Below, in pieces: positions 8,197-17,951 of a stretch of 64,000 bases of DNA. The notes under the pieces are model-generated. The model searched no databases, was not told the DNA's origin, and saw nothing but the letters and a program-made list of their open reading frames with translations. Source of the DNA: Kineothrix sp. MB12-C1 (GTDB lineage Bacteria > Bacillota > Clostridia > Lachnospirales > Lachnospiraceae); the NCBI RefSeq assembly GCF_030863805.1, contig NZ_CP132957.1, forward strand, positions 2,852,001 through 2,916,000, given 5' to 3'. A program made the position numbers and the translations under genes. How positions within the stretch are numbered: position 1 is the stretch's first letter; every line of letters starts with the position of its first letter.

Positions 8197-9435
8197 ATGT
8201 CGAAAGTAATAGAGAATTTCATGGAATATGTGAAGATAGATACGGAATCGCAGGATGGGAGTATATCTACTCCAAGTACGGCGAAGCAGTATGACTTGGC
8301 CAATGTTCTGGTGAGGCAGTTAGAGGAGATGGGGGCGGAGGAAATTGTTCTGGATAAGGAACATTGTTACGTGTATGCTTCCGTTCCGGCATCCAAGGGG
8401 TGTGAAAATGCACCCGTTATCGGTTTTATTGCTCATATGGATACTTCTCCGGCCGTTACAGGCAGGAATGTGAATCCCCGTATTGTGGAAAATTATGATG
8501 GAAATGATATTGTATTAAATGTTCAGGAAAATGTCGTGATGAAGACCAGGGACTTCCCGGAGATGCTTTCTTATATAGGGAAAAGCTTAATCGTAACAGA
8601 TGGTACTACATTGCTCGGTGCGGATGACAAAGCAGGAATTGCTGAAATTATGGCGATGGCGGAATATCTTCTGACACATCCTGAGATTATTCATGGCAAA
8701 ATAAGAATTGGATTTACTCCGGATGAGGAAATAGGAGCGGGTGCTGATTATTTCGATGTCAAGCTGTTCGGTGCGGATTATGCCTATACGGTGGACGGCG
8801 GCAGGCTGGGTGAACTGGAGTATGAGAATTTCAACGCGGCAGGAGCGAAGGTTGCGATTCGAGGTCGCAGCGTGCATCCCGGAGATGCAAAGAATAAGAT
8901 GAAAAATGCCTTGCTTCTCGCTCAGGAGTTCCAATCGATGCTCCCGGTATGGGAAAATCCGATGTATACGGAGGAGTATGAGGGATTCTATCATCTGGAC
9001 GCCTTGCATGGAACGGTGGAAGAAGCGACAGCCGAATATATTATAAGAGACCACGACAGGGAAAAATTTGAACAGAAAAAAGAATTGTTTCTTAGCATAG
9101 GAAGTTTCTTAAACGAGAAATATGGTGAGGGAACCTTTACCATTGATCTTAAGGATTCTTATTACAATATGCGTGAGATTATCGAGAAGGATATGCATCT
9201 TGTGGATAATGCGAAGGCAGTCATGGAGGAGCTTGGAGTTCTCCCGATCGTGATACCGATTCGAGGAGGAACAGATGGTGCGAGGTTATCCTATATGGGA
9301 CTTCCTTGTCCGAATATTTGTACGGGAGGACACAATTTCCACGGAAGGTATGAGTATATCTGCGTGGAATCCATGGAGAAGATTGTGGAACTGCTCGTTC
9401 GTATTACAGAGAAATATGCTAAGAAGTGCGTTTAG
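8197..9435 (+). CDS. pepT: Peptidase T (tripeptide aminopeptidase)
   Basis: The ATG at 8197 gives 412 residues, the usual length; upstream in-frame codons are repeat DNA. It is an M20 di-zinc peptidase: FIAHMDTSP (His about 80, Asp about 82), GADDKAG (bridging Asp about 143), PDEEIG (catalytic Glu, about 176), and [19 protein letters not shown] typical of PepT. It removes N-terminal residues from tripeptides in the cytoplasm. The RBS region reads GGAAAGGAAAAGGAGT. It is monocistronic, between the 80-bp array and a terminator at 9468. Confidence 0.93.
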   Translation: MSKVIENFMEYVKIDTESQDGSISTPSTAKQYDLANVLVRQLEEMGAEEIVLDKEHCYVYASVPASKGCENAPVIGFIAHMDTSPAVTGRNVNPRIVENYDGNDIVLNVQENVVMKTRDFPEMLSYIGKSLIVTDGTTLLGADDKAGIAEIMAMAEYLLTHPEIIHGKIRIGFTPDEEIGAGADYFDVKLFGADYAYTVDGGRLGELEYENFNAAGAKVAIRGRSVHPGDAKNKMKNALLLAQEFQSMLPVWENPMYTEEYEGFYHLDALHGTVEEATAEYIIRDHDREKFEQKKELFLSIGSFLNEKYGEGTFTIDLKDSYYNMREIIEKDMHLVDNAKAVMEELGVLPIVIPIRGGTDGARLSYMGLPCPNICTGGHNFHGRYEYICVESMEKIVELLVRITEKYAKKCV

Positions 9436-9467
9436 TATTCTGAACAGTTACGAAACATATGACAACC

Positions 9468-9510
9468 TATGCCCGGCATATACTGTAACAACAGTTATGC
9501 CGGGTGTTTT
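9468..9510 (+). terminator. Terminator after pepT
   Basis: CCCGGCATATACTGT pairs with ACAGTTATGCCGGG (one bulge) and is followed by TGTTTTGT. It lies between pepT and the deacetylase start, which argues against starting the deacetylase further upstream. Confidence 0.7.
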
Positions 9511-9514
9511 GTCT

Positions 9515-10366
9515 ATGAATCGATATATTGAAAAGGTGAGAAAGAAAATAGGTGAGATTTTTCCGAAGAGAGAAGAAGAACAATCGGAAGAGGAGTATAG
9601 AAAAGTGCTAATGATAAGAGGAGTGGAAGCTATTGTATTCTTGTTTGCCGCCTTGGCGATCGTAAGGGGAGCGATATCCGTTCTGCCGGCTTCTGTTACC
9701 GTCAGCAGTAGTGTAAATGGAAGGGCGCTTCCTATTTACTCTGTGGAAACTGAGAAAAAACAGATAGCTCTTTCCTTTGATGCGGCTTGGGGGAATGGGG
9801 ACACAGCGCGTATATTAGAAATCCTCAAAAAAAATAATATTTATTCCACTTTCTTCATGACAGGTGGATGGGTGGAAGCTTATCCTGAGGATGTGAAAGC
9901 TATTTTGGCAGCAGGTCACGATTTGGGAAACCACAGCGATAACCATAAAAACATGTCTCAACTATCGGAACAGCAGTGTAAGGAAGAGATTCTGGAGGTA
10001 CATAGAAAAGTACAGGAATTAACAGGGTATGAAATGTTCCTGTTCAGACCTCCATACGGTGACTATAATAATCGTGTCATAAATGCGGCATCGGAATGTG
10101 GTTATTATGCGATCCAGTGGAATTTGGATTCATTAGATTGGAAGGATTATGGTGTGAACGCTATTTTAGATAGGGTGCTGAATAGTGAACAGTTGGAAAA
10201 CGGATCCATTGTGCTGTGTCATAATGGTGCTAAGTTTACAGCAGATGCACTGGAGAGCCTTATAAAAGGGCTGCAAGATAAGGGATTCGAGATTGTTCCT
10301 GTATCGGAGTTGATTTATAGAAATGCTTATCATATGGATGCTGAAGGCAGACAGATAAGGAACTGA
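9515..10366 (+). CDS. Polysaccharide deacetylase, PdaB-like
   Basis: A start at 9515 (MNRYIEKVRKK) gives 283 residues; upstream frame is terminator and pepT DNA. One membrane anchor (about residues 36-58) precedes a NodB homology domain: SFDAAWGN (residues 87-94, carrying the catalytic Asp in the PdaB-type variant of TFDDG), NHSDNH (metal His pair), RPPYGDYN and LCHNG. PdaB-type proteins in spore formers act on cortex or cell-wall glycan, removing acyl groups from amino sugars. The RBS is weak, so the start is uncertain. A terminator follows at 10381. Confidence 0.85.
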   Translation: MNRYIEKVRKKIGEIFPKREEEQSEEEYRKVLMIRGVEAIVFLFAALAIVRGAISVLPASVTVSSSVNGRALPIYSVETEKKQIALSFDAAWGNGDTARILEILKKNNIYSTFFMTGGWVEAYPEDVKAILAAGHDLGNHSDNHKNMSQLSEQQCKEEILEVHRKVQELTGYEMFLFRPPYGDYNNRVINAASECGYYAIQWNLDSLDWKDYGVNAILDRVLNSEQLENGSIVLCHNGAKFTADALESLIKGLQDKGFEIVPVSELIYRNAYHMDAEGRQIRN

Positions 10367-10380
10367 TAGAAGCTATAATA

Positions 10381-10430
10381 AATAAGAAAGCAATCTTCTT
10401 TTTATAAAAGGAGGGGCTTTCTTATTTTTA
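10381..10430 (+). terminator. Terminator after the deacetylase gene
   Basis: AATAAGAAAGC and GCTTTCTTATT form an 11-bp stem followed by TTTATTA. The loop is about 24 nt. Confidence 0.75.
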
Positions 10431-10441
10431 TTATAGGAGAT

Positions 10442-10471
10442 ATAACGCTTCCATCAGTGTGCAAGCGTTAT
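10442..10471. repeat. 9-bp inverted repeat, unassigned
   Basis: ATAACGCTT (10442-10450) and AAGCGTTAT (10463-10471) form a stem-loop in the gap before the c-di-GMP gene. It could be an operator or a second weak terminator. Nothing else is seen in this gap until the promoter at 10549. Confidence 0.4.
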
Positions 10472-10548
10472 TACATTTTATAGGAAATGCCTTGTTCATT
10501 AAAGTGTAAAGGTGTTAATCCTATTGAAATATTTTGTTATTTGTTTTA

Positions 10549-10577
10549 TTGTGTCATATTATGATATATGATAAAAT
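10549..10577 (+). promoter_or_regulatory. Sigma-A promoter of the GGDEF-EAL gene
   Basis: TTGTGT (10549-10554), a 17-bp spacer and TAAAAT (10572-10577), 64 bp before the start at 10641. Confidence 0.65.
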
Positions 10578-10640
10578 TAAATCGGATATTCGCCAAAAAT
10601 TGAAGAAATAAACGCAGAATCTGCGGAGGAAATATAAGCT

Positions 10641-12911
10641 ATGTGGATAAAAAATAAAGTGTGGAAACCATTGTTGATAGTGGGCATCTTCTGCTGTGCA
10701 TTGGCAGTGACTTTGGTAATTTATGTGGACAGGCTGGAGCAAGAGTTAAACGAAGAGATTGTAAGTGTATTGAAGGAGACTTCAGAGCAGAACGTCGTGA
10801 TTCTAAATAAAGAAGTAGAAGGGAAATTTATCCTTTTAGAGGCGGTAGCCAACCGATTAGCCGATTGTGAAGTGTTTGAACCGGAGAGGGAGCTGAAAGA
10901 ACTACAAAAGGAAGTGAAGCAGCATTCCTTGAAACGAATTGGGATTATTATGGCCGATGGAACGACTTATACGACGGATCAGAAGCAATTGGAATTAGGT
11001 GACAAAGAAAATATATTAGGAAGCATGAAAGGAAAAAGGGTGATATCGAGACGGATTAGGTCTCAAACTAATGGGGAGGACATTATCGTATTTAGTGTAC
11101 CTATTTATAAAAATAATGAAGTTCATGCGGTGGTATTTAGCACTCATGGGATTGATGAAATACAACAAATGCTTTCTGTCTCTATTTTTGATGGGGCGGG
11201 ATATTCATATATCGTAGAGACAAATGGAAATATAGTAATTAATACGGCTGCTCATGGCGGATTTGCTGAATATGAAAATATATATACAGCCTTGGAGAAT
11301 AGTTCTGCAAGTAATTCCAAAGTTGTTCGTAATATGCGGGAGGATTTGCAATATAATAAGAGCGGATATATATATTTCCACAATAAAGTAGATAAATACA
11401 TGTACTATTCCCCCCTTCCGATTAGAGACTGGTATGTCTTGAGCGTGGTTCCGGCCGACATTATGGATTCCACCAAAAATAATATTATGATACTTACCTA
11501 TGTACTTTGCGGTATATTGGCTATTGCATATGGGATTCTTATCTCCTATATCATCCAAACGGAGAAGAAGAAACAAAAGGAGCTTACTGATATTTTATAT
11601 GTGGATACGGTAACAGGAGGATATTCCTATGCGAGATTTTGTGCGGAAGCAGCGCAGCGGTTGAAGAAAACATCGTTAAGTGCGGCTTATATCGTGATGG
11701 ATATCGATCAGTTTAAAATTGTGAATGAGCTATTTGGATATGAAGCGGGGGATGCAACGCTGCGTTATATATGGAGAATCTGGAGGATATGCAGCCGGGC
11801 AGATGAGGTTTACGCAAGACGCATCGCGGATCAATATGTGGTACTTTGGTTTTTCGATAGCAGGGAAGAGTTGCATGAGAGGGTGGAAGATTTTCTTGAA
11901 ATCTTACAGAAAAGTTATTCTAATAATATCAGTGAATATATGTTGAAAGCCACACTCGGCATTTATCTTGTAAAGGATAAGAGCGAAGAGATACAAAATA
12001 TGATGAATTATGCAACTATGGCTCATTCTGCTGTAAAGGGGAAAGAAGATACCACATATACATTTTATGATGATGATTTTAAGCACAAACTGCTGAATGA
12101 TAAGTTATTGGCGGACCAGATGAAACGGGCACTGAGACACCGGGAATTTATTGTATATTATCAGCCTAAATATAATGTTATGACGAAGAAACTTGTAGGG
12201 GCAGAAGCGTTGGTACGCTGGAAAAGGCGCGATGGTTCCATAATGATGCCGGGGCGCTTTATTCCGCTCGCGGAAAAGAGTGGATTTATTAATTATCTGG
12301 ATAAATATGTATTTGCAGAAGTATGTAGGAAGCAGAAGGAATGGCTGAAAGCGGGCGGACATACAGTACCGATATCCGTCAATCTCTCTCGAAGACATTT
12401 ATATAGCGATAATTTTATGGAAGAGTATAAAGAGATGGTGGAGCAAGCCGAAGTGCCGGCAAGATACTTGCAGCTCGAATTGACAGAAAGTGCTATCTTT
12501 GAGAACAAAGAAGAATTATGCCAGATTATTGACACCCTTCATGCTATGGGATTTAGTATACAGATGGATGACTTTGGTACAGGATATTCTTCCCTTATGA
12601 TGTTAAAATCCGTTCCAATCGATGTGTTGAAGCTGGATAAAAGTTTTGTGGATGATTTCGATGATCCGAAAGGGCAGAAGATTATAACCAGTGTTATCAA
12701 TCTGGCACAAGAACTTCATATTGAAGTTACGGCAGAGGGAGTTGAGACAAAAGAACAATATGAATTTCTAAGAAATCTGGGATGTAATACCATACAAGGA
12801 TTTTATTTTTCACGGCCAATGCCGGAGGAAGAATTTGAAAAGCTGCTATCAATGTCCGCGATAGAGCCGGATGGGAAGTTGGAAAATGAAACTGTGCCAT
12901 CCTATACATAA
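10641..12911 (+). CDS. Membrane c-di-GMP phosphodiesterase: dCACHE-degenerate GGDEF-EAL
   Basis: A 756-residue protein with a helix at about residues 10-30, an extracellular dCACHE-like sensor (about 35-285), a second helix (about 290-310), a GGDEF-fold domain (about 320-480) and EAL (about 490-735). The GGDEF signature is replaced by RIADQ, so cyclase activity is not expected. The EAL domain keeps [34 protein letters not shown] and TAEGVET, so it should hydrolyse c-di-GMP. RBS GGAGGA sits just downstream of a small palindrome (CGCAGA/TCTGCG). An external ligand probably controls turnover. Confidence 0.9.
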   Translation: MWIKNKVWKPLLIVGIFCCALAVTLVIYVDRLEQELNEEIVSVLKETSEQNVVILNKEVEGKFILLEAVANRLADCEVFEPERELKELQKEVKQHSLKRIGIIMADGTTYTTDQKQLELGDKENILGSMKGKRVISRRIRSQTNGEDIIVFSVPIYKNNEVHAVVFSTHGIDEIQQMLSVSIFDGAGYSYIVETNGNIVINTAAHGGFAEYENIYTALENSSASNSKVVRNMREDLQYNKSGYIYFHNKVDKYMYYSPLPIRDWYVLSVVPADIMDSTKNNIMILTYVLCGILAIAYGILISYIIQTEKKKQKELTDILYVDTVTGGYSYARFCAEAAQRLKKTSLSAAYIVMDIDQFKIVNELFGYEAGDATLRYIWRIWRICSRADEVYARRIADQYVVLWFFDSREELHERVEDFLEILQKSYSNNISEYMLKATLGIYLVKDKSEEIQNMMNYATMAHSAVKGKEDTTYTFYDDDFKHKLLNDKLLADQMKRALRHREFIVYYQPKYNVMTKKLVGAEALVRWKRRDGSIMMPGRFIPLAEKSGFINYLDKYVFAEVCRKQKEWLKAGGHTVPISVNLSRRHLYSDNFMEEYKEMVEQAEVPARYLQLELTESAIFENKEELCQIIDTLHAMGFSIQMDDFGTGYSSLMMLKSVPIDVLKLDKSFVDDFDDPKGQKIITSVINLAQELHIEVTAEGVETKEQYEFLRNLGCNTIQGFYFSRPMPEEEFEKLLSMSAIEPDGKLENETVPSYT

Positions 12912-12981
12912 GATATGGAATGGTCACTGTGAATTGCAACGGCATAAAATACGAATGATAAAAGGATAGGGAGAGTAAGGA

Positions 12982-15003
12982 ATGACGCTGGGAGGAAAAA
13001 AGGTCATGCCCGTTATATGGCTAATCATAGGAGCGTTGATGGCAGAAGTATTTCTCTGTAATTTTTCTTCATGGAAAAGCCTGTATTATAGAGAGGAAAT
13101 TATCTTTTCGAGTGAAGAAATGGTGGTAGAAGGAGGAGAACTGTTAGAGAAAGGAATAGGGGAATATATTGTCCGGGAAGGTGTATTACAGATGCGGCTT
13201 CCTCAGATTGACCGAGAGCTTTATAATCTGTCTATTGCGGCAGAATTTTCTGAAGATGCAGCGATTCCTTATACGTTATGGCTGACAGATGAAGGAAACC
13301 ACTATTTTTATAGCTTACCTGAGAACTATTTGGTTCCCGGAATCTCTAGAACTTCTTTTACCAATTTATATCCTTCGGGGAAGGTAAGAGAGATTATTGT
13401 GCAGTTGGATGTGGTACCGGGAAGTGTAGTGAAGGTGGGGGAGATTCGGGCGAATACTTACATACCTTTTTCTTTTCACCCGGAGAGACTTTTATTTTTC
13501 TTTGGAATATCCCTTCTATTTTATTTGTTGAGGAATACTTCGATAAAAATAGAAGGAAAGGTGAAGCAAGTCGTTATGGTTTCGATCGTCGTATTGTTAA
13601 TAGGTATGGCTTTTCGTCTTACCAATGTGAATCCGGTTGCCCGTATTTCTCCATGGCCGCATCACAAACAATACCAGGAATTGGCGGAGGCAATGGCAAA
13701 GGGACAGCTATTTCTGGATATAGAGCCTTCCGAAGAACTTAGGAATGTATCTAACCCTTACGATACTATCTATCTACAGGCAAATAGGATTGATTACAGA
13801 GCGGATTATGCTTATTATGAGGGAAAATATTACGTGTATTTCGGAGTAGTGCCTGAGCTTATGTTTTACCTGCCTTTTTACCTGCTGACCGGACATCATC
13901 TTCCGAATTATTTTGTTGTCTTTCTTTATTATAGTGGCTTCATTGCTTCAGTATTTGTCTTGTATGGAGAGGTGATAAAAAGATGGTTTTCGAAAATTCC
14001 TTTTGCTATCTACCTGCTTCTTAGTACAATGACAGTGATGTGCGGTACTTATTTAACGGTTATTATCCGTCCTGATTTGTATCATGCACCGATTATAGCT
14101 GCGACCATGTTTACAGTGGGTGGACTTTGGTTGTGGATCAAAGGAAAATATGCGGAAGAAAAGCGGAAGAAGATTTATTTTCTTCTCGGTTCCCTGAGTA
14201 TGGCGTTGGTGGCGGGCTGCAGGCCGCAAATGCTGCTGTTTTCTATTCTGGCAGTTCCTCTTTTCTGGGAAGAGGTGATAAAGAAACGTGAACTATTTTC
14301 CAGGCGTTCGTTATGGAACACCGTATGTATCTGCATACCTTACGTGGTGATAGCAATAGGGATTATGTATTATAATGGAGCCAGGTTTTCTTCGCCGTTC
14401 GACTTCGGTGCAACTTATAGCCTGACCAGCAACGATATGACAAGAAGAAGCTTTCAGTTACAGCAGACTTTTCTCGGCCTATGGCATTATTTCCTGCAGC
14501 CGCCGTTTATAGGAAGCGATTTTCCCTACTTATTAGGTAATCAGATTACCTCTGCTTCTTATATGGGGAAACTGAATGCGGAGTATACTTATGGAGGTTT
14601 GTTAGCATGCAATGTATTCACTTGGGTACTTTTTGTTCTGTTTACAAAGAAGGGAAGAATGGAACTTAAGCGGAAGGGAATCTATGGGATTGTACTGACC
14701 AGTATAGCAATTTCTCTTATGATCGGTATTGTGGATGTGACCGGAGCGGGCATATTACAGCGATATATGGTGGATATGATATGGGGCATGTGGTTTGCGG
14801 CGGTGCTGGTGATGCTTCTTTTTATTGAGAAGGCAGAAGGCGGTGCATACTACCGTATGTTAATGGGAGTAATTGTTGTTGTATTTCTTCTTCAGGCAGC
14901 TTACGGATTCGGAGTGGTCTTCGGAGGAGGAGATTTGAGTGTAAATGTGAGAAGAACGAATCCTGAACTGTATTATCGGGTAAAAGAGTTATTTGTATTT
15001 TAA
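12982..15003 (+). CDS. Polytopic membrane protein, GT-C glycosyltransferase-like
   Basis: A 673-residue protein with one N-terminal helix, an extracellular region to about residue 155, then ten or more membrane helices. An extracellular loop carries NPYDTIYLQANRIDYRADYA followed by YYEGKYYVYFGVVPEL, the kind of loop seen in lipid-linked sugar (GT-C/ArnT-like) enzymes of Firmicutes. No canonical donor-binding motif is certain. RBS GGGAGAG precedes the ATG. It follows the EAL gene by 70 bp without an obvious terminator, so co-transcription is possible. A cell-surface glycan role is inference. Confidence 0.6.
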   Translation: MTLGGKKVMPVIWLIIGALMAEVFLCNFSSWKSLYYREEIIFSSEEMVVEGGELLEKGIGEYIVREGVLQMRLPQIDRELYNLSIAAEFSEDAAIPYTLWLTDEGNHYFYSLPENYLVPGISRTSFTNLYPSGKVREIIVQLDVVPGSVVKVGEIRANTYIPFSFHPERLLFFFGISLLFYLLRNTSIKIEGKVKQVVMVSIVVLLIGMAFRLTNVNPVARISPWPHHKQYQELAEAMAKGQLFLDIEPSEELRNVSNPYDTIYLQANRIDYRADYAYYEGKYYVYFGVVPELMFYLPFYLLTGHHLPNYFVVFLYYSGFIASVFVLYGEVIKRWFSKIPFAIYLLLSTMTVMCGTYLTVIIRPDLYHAPIIAATMFTVGGLWLWIKGKYAEEKRKKIYFLLGSLSMALVAGCRPQMLLFSILAVPLFWEEVIKKRELFSRRSLWNTVCICIPYVVIAIGIMYYNGARFSSPFDFGATYSLTSNDMTRRSFQLQQTFLGLWHYFLQPPFIGSDFPYLLGNQITSASYMGKLNAEYTYGGLLACNVFTWVLFVLFTKKGRMELKRKGIYGIVLTSIAISLMIGIVDVTGAGILQRYMVDMIWGMWFAAVLVMLLFIEKAEGGAYYRMLMGVIVVVFLLQAAYGFGVVFGGGDLSVNVRRTNPELYYRVKELFVF

Positions 15004-15071
15004 TGGACAAATGGAATTATACATGTTATAGTTGATATAGAACTGTGGAGCGAAAATGAATATAAATTGTG

Positions 15072-15113
15072 AACCTGTCTATTGGAAAGTAAAATCCGTT
15101 AGATGGGTTTTTT
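15072..15113 (+). terminator. Terminator after the GT-C-like gene
   Basis: AACCTGTCTA and TAGATGGGTT form an imperfect stem followed by TTTTTTG. Confidence 0.55.
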
Positions 15114-15231
15114 GTGTTTGCCCTGGTTTTTATGGTTCCATTAAGAAGATCTGCACTGCTTTATAAAAAGAAAGTGTACTCACACAGTAGAAGACAATAG
15201 ATGGTAGTATCGTGAAGAACGTAGATATGTA

Positions 15232-15476
15232 GGTATAATATTTTAATAGTATTATACTGCGCCGAGCAAAGCGAGTGTGCAAAAAAACATACCGTGGCCG
15301 CTTGCGGACAAGGTATAATATTTTAACTATATTATACTGCGCCGAGCAAAGCGAGTGTGCAAAAAACATACCATGGCCGCTTGCGGACAAGGTATAATAT
15401 TTTAACTATATTATACTGCGCCGAGCAAAGCGAGTGTGCAAAAAACATACCATGGCCGCTTGCGGACAAGGTATAT
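15232..15476 (+). repeat. Second tandem array of three 79-80-bp palindromic units
   Basis: Same unit and orientation as at 7923-8166, with starts at 15252, 15332 and 15411. The last two copies share CCATGGCCGC where the first has CCGTGGCCGC, and one copy is one A shorter. The array ends 30 bp before the surface protein gene. The sequence between the terminator at 15113 and this array shows no gene. Confidence 0.9.
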
Positions 15477-15506
15477 GATTGGATGAATTTGTATGGAGGG
15501 ATGTTT

Positions 15507-17834
15507 ATGAGGAATTGGAAGAATGTGAAGTTAGGGGAATTTAGAAGGATAGGGAGATGTGAAAGAACTGCCGTTATCGCATTGGTGTTGATACTTACTT
15601 TGTCAGGACAGCGTCCGGTATTGGTAAGAGCAGAAGAAGAAAGTTCCCGGAAGGTTGTAACACAGGAGATTTATCACCACCATATAGGAAGTGAGCAGGA
15701 AGGAAGCGGATGTTATCAGGAGGCGGTGCGGCATCACCACGAAGGCAGTGCCAGTGTGGAAGGTGGATGTTACCGTATGCCGATTTATCATCTTCATACG
15801 GGAAATGCTGTTGCCGGAGGAGGCTGTTTTGCCGAAAAGGTGTATCACACCCATAGCGGTTCTTCCGTATCAGGAGGTGGCTGTTATCAGACTCCGGTGA
15901 AGCATGTTCATAGGGGCTCGGCTTCGGCGGGTGGCGGCTGCTATAGCGTTCCCGTATATCATGTGCATACAGAGGTTGGAGGAGGATGCTATGAGCCGGT
16001 GTATCACACACATACGAGCGATTGTTACAAAACGGAAAGGTGCAATATGGAATACAAGGGCGCTTTGCAGGTACTGCGGACAGAGAATAATTATTGTTCC
16101 CATCACGGGAATACACAGCATGCAGAAATAAAGGGAAGTTATTGGCATACGTCCTGTGGGGCCGGAATGACAGATGCGACACATTATATGTGCTGGACAT
16201 GTCAGCGTTTTAACAAGAATCATGATTATCAGAGTCTGATATGCACGAAAGGAGAGGCAACAATAGAAGAGTGGCGGCTTGTCTGTGCCAAAGGCAGCGA
16301 GGCGGTGGAAACCTGGCAGTTAGGATGCGGGAGTACGGCAGAAACGGTAGAATCTTATAAAAATAGCTGTGGAAAAACGGAAAAGACCATTGATTCTTAT
16401 AAAAGAAACTGCGGGAAGAATGAACAAAGTATAGATGCTTATGCGATAAACTGCGGCAATACGGAAGAAACGATAGAGTTTTATAAGAGGAGCTGCAAAA
16501 GGGAGGAAGAAACACCTTATGCCAGAATCTCAATTATCAATCATAACAACAGTTGGACTGCGGGTGCTCAGAGATTAGAAGCGTCCTATGAGGAATTGAA
16601 TTCTATAGAAACCGAAGGGAACTTTCTGAAGTTAGGAGAGCAGGACATTTACTGGGAAAAGATAGGTGAAGGTAATCGGATAGAGGTGACGGAAAACGGA
16701 ACTTATACAGCGGTACTGCAAGCAACAAATGAGGATATTCATAAAGAACAATTGCATCTGTCGATAACGGTAAATACCATTGATAAAAACGCTCCTGTCA
16801 TTGAAATGGTGTCTTACGATAAGAAGGAGAAAATGATAAACATAAAGGCTAAAGATCTGCAGCCGGATGGAAGCCAAGGGAGTGGGCTGGCTGAGAAGGC
16901 TTATTCCTATGATGGTGGAAAGACTTGGAGTGAAGAGAATCAAAGCAGAATAGAAGGCGTGGGAACCTTCCACATTCTTGTGAGAGATCGATGCGATAAT
17001 ACAGCGAAGAAGGAACTTTTCGTTGAGAAGGAGGAAGTGAAGGAAGAAGTGGAGGATGAGGTGAAGGAGGAAGTGAAGGAAGAAGAGCCACGGGAAGAAG
17101 AATCTGACGAGGAAGAGGAGGAAGAAGTACCGGATACCGATTCGGAAGAAGATAGTTCCAAGAAGGCAGGGGGAGGAAATGGAAATAAAGGCAATGGTGA
17201 AGGGAGTGGAAATAATCGAGAGTCCGATGGTGAGAATACCGAGGCAACTCCTATAATAGATGAGAAGAAAGAAGAAAAAGAGCTTCCCATATTATCGGTA
17301 AAGAAGCCGGCGGTAAAAAAGAAGAGCGGTGCAAAAGAAGTGAAGGGAAAATCCCGAAAGACGCCGGGAATGGTGCTAAGAGAAGAAGAACAGAATTATG
17401 AGGTGAAAAGGGAAACGAAGAAACAAGAGCCATTGTCGGCGCCCCCTGAAAGAGAAGAGATCCCTGTGCAAAGTATAAAGCGTGAGAATGGAAGTGCGAA
17501 TATAATGAAAGCGGCTGCCTTTACCATGGGGGGTGTTGTAGGAGCAGCAGGAATTCTATGGTTGATTTACCTGCTGTTTGGAACGGTAAGAATCTATCAT
17601 AACGATGGAGAGGGAAAGTATCATTATGCGGGAAGTGGTATTGTGAAAAGGAAGGGGGGAATCTTCGAATTGAATCTTCCGCTTATGATATTGGAGCAAT
17701 CCGTTACCGGACAGTATTGCTTGAAACCGGGACAGTTGTTCGTAGGAAGGAATAAGGGCAAGGAGCTCGTGGTGACAGCAGGGGACAGAAGATTGTCTGT
17801 ATGGATTGATGAAGAAATACCGCTCAGATTATAA
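15507..17834 (+). CDS. Surface protein with His-X-His/Cys repeats, C-terminal membrane helix and cytoplasmic domain
   Basis: Start chosen at ATG 15507, six bases after GGAGGG (ATG 15501 abuts the RBS); 775 residues. A signal peptide (about 1-35) precedes seven repeats (about 50-175) of roughly 19 residues with pattern YHxHxGSxxxGGGCYxxPV, each with an HxH pair and a Cys. Six exact 15-residue Cys-to-Cys repeats follow (about 240-335, CGKTEKTIDSYKRN type), then an Ig-like segment, a Glu/Lys-rich linker, one membrane helix (about 675-697) and an 80-residue C-terminal domain. His/Cys spacing suggests metal binding or disulfide cross-links. No LPXTG. Family not named; function unknown. Confidence 0.75.
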   Translation: MRNWKNVKLGEFRRIGRCERTAVIALVLILTLSGQRPVLVRAEEESSRKVVTQEIYHHHIGSEQEGSGCYQEAVRHHHEGSASVEGGCYRMPIYHLHTGNAVAGGGCFAEKVYHTHSGSSVSGGGCYQTPVKHVHRGSASAGGGCYSVPVYHVHTEVGGGCYEPVYHTHTSDCYKTERCNMEYKGALQVLRTENNYCSHHGNTQHAEIKGSYWHTSCGAGMTDATHYMCWTCQRFNKNHDYQSLICTKGEATIEEWRLVCAKGSEAVETWQLGCGSTAETVESYKNSCGKTEKTIDSYKRNCGKNEQSIDAYAINCGNTEETIEFYKRSCKREEETPYARISIINHNNSWTAGAQRLEASYEELNSIETEGNFLKLGEQDIYWEKIGEGNRIEVTENGTYTAVLQATNEDIHKEQLHLSITVNTIDKNAPVIEMVSYDKKEKMINIKAKDLQPDGSQGSGLAEKAYSYDGGKTWSEENQSRIEGVGTFHILVRDRCDNTAKKELFVEKEEVKEEVEDEVKEEVKEEEPREEESDEEEEEEVPDTDSEEDSSKKAGGGNGNKGNGEGSGNNRESDGENTEATPIIDEKKEEKELPILSVKKPAVKKKSGAKEVKGKSRKTPGMVLREEEQNYEVKRETKKQEPLSAPPEREEIPVQSIKRENGSANIMKAAAFTMGGVVGAAGILWLIYLLFGTVRIYHNDGEGKYHYAGSGIVKRKGGIFELNLPLMILEQSVTGQYCLKPGQLFVGRNKGKELVVTAGDRRLSVWIDEEIPLRL

Positions 17835-17882
17835 GTGGATGTATAAAAATGCAATAAAATCAAAAAACATGCATATACATTA

Positions 17883-17911
17883 TTGATTTTAAAGTATGAA
17901 CATGATATGCT
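17883..17911 (+). promoter_or_regulatory. Sigma-A promoter of the amino-acid ABC transporter
   Basis: TTGATT (17883-17888), a 17-bp spacer and TATGCT (17906-17911), 41 bp before the start at 17952. Confidence 0.55.
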
Positions 17912-17951
17912 GACCTATATTAAAGAGAAATAGAAAGATGAGGTTATTATT

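Noticed and set aside
7941-8303. Minus-strand ORF of 120 codons across the 80-bp array
   Set aside because: It is a repeat read three times (same peptide recurring every 80 bp with frame changes) and is antisense to pepT; no RBS.
15130-15390. Minus-strand ORF of 86 codons in the second array
   Set aside because: Repeat-derived translation without an RBS.
16940-17290. Ser-rich minus-strand ORFs opposite the surface protein
   Set aside because: Antisense shadow of the Glu/Lys-rich linker (GAA/GAG codons read as TTC/CTC/TCC).
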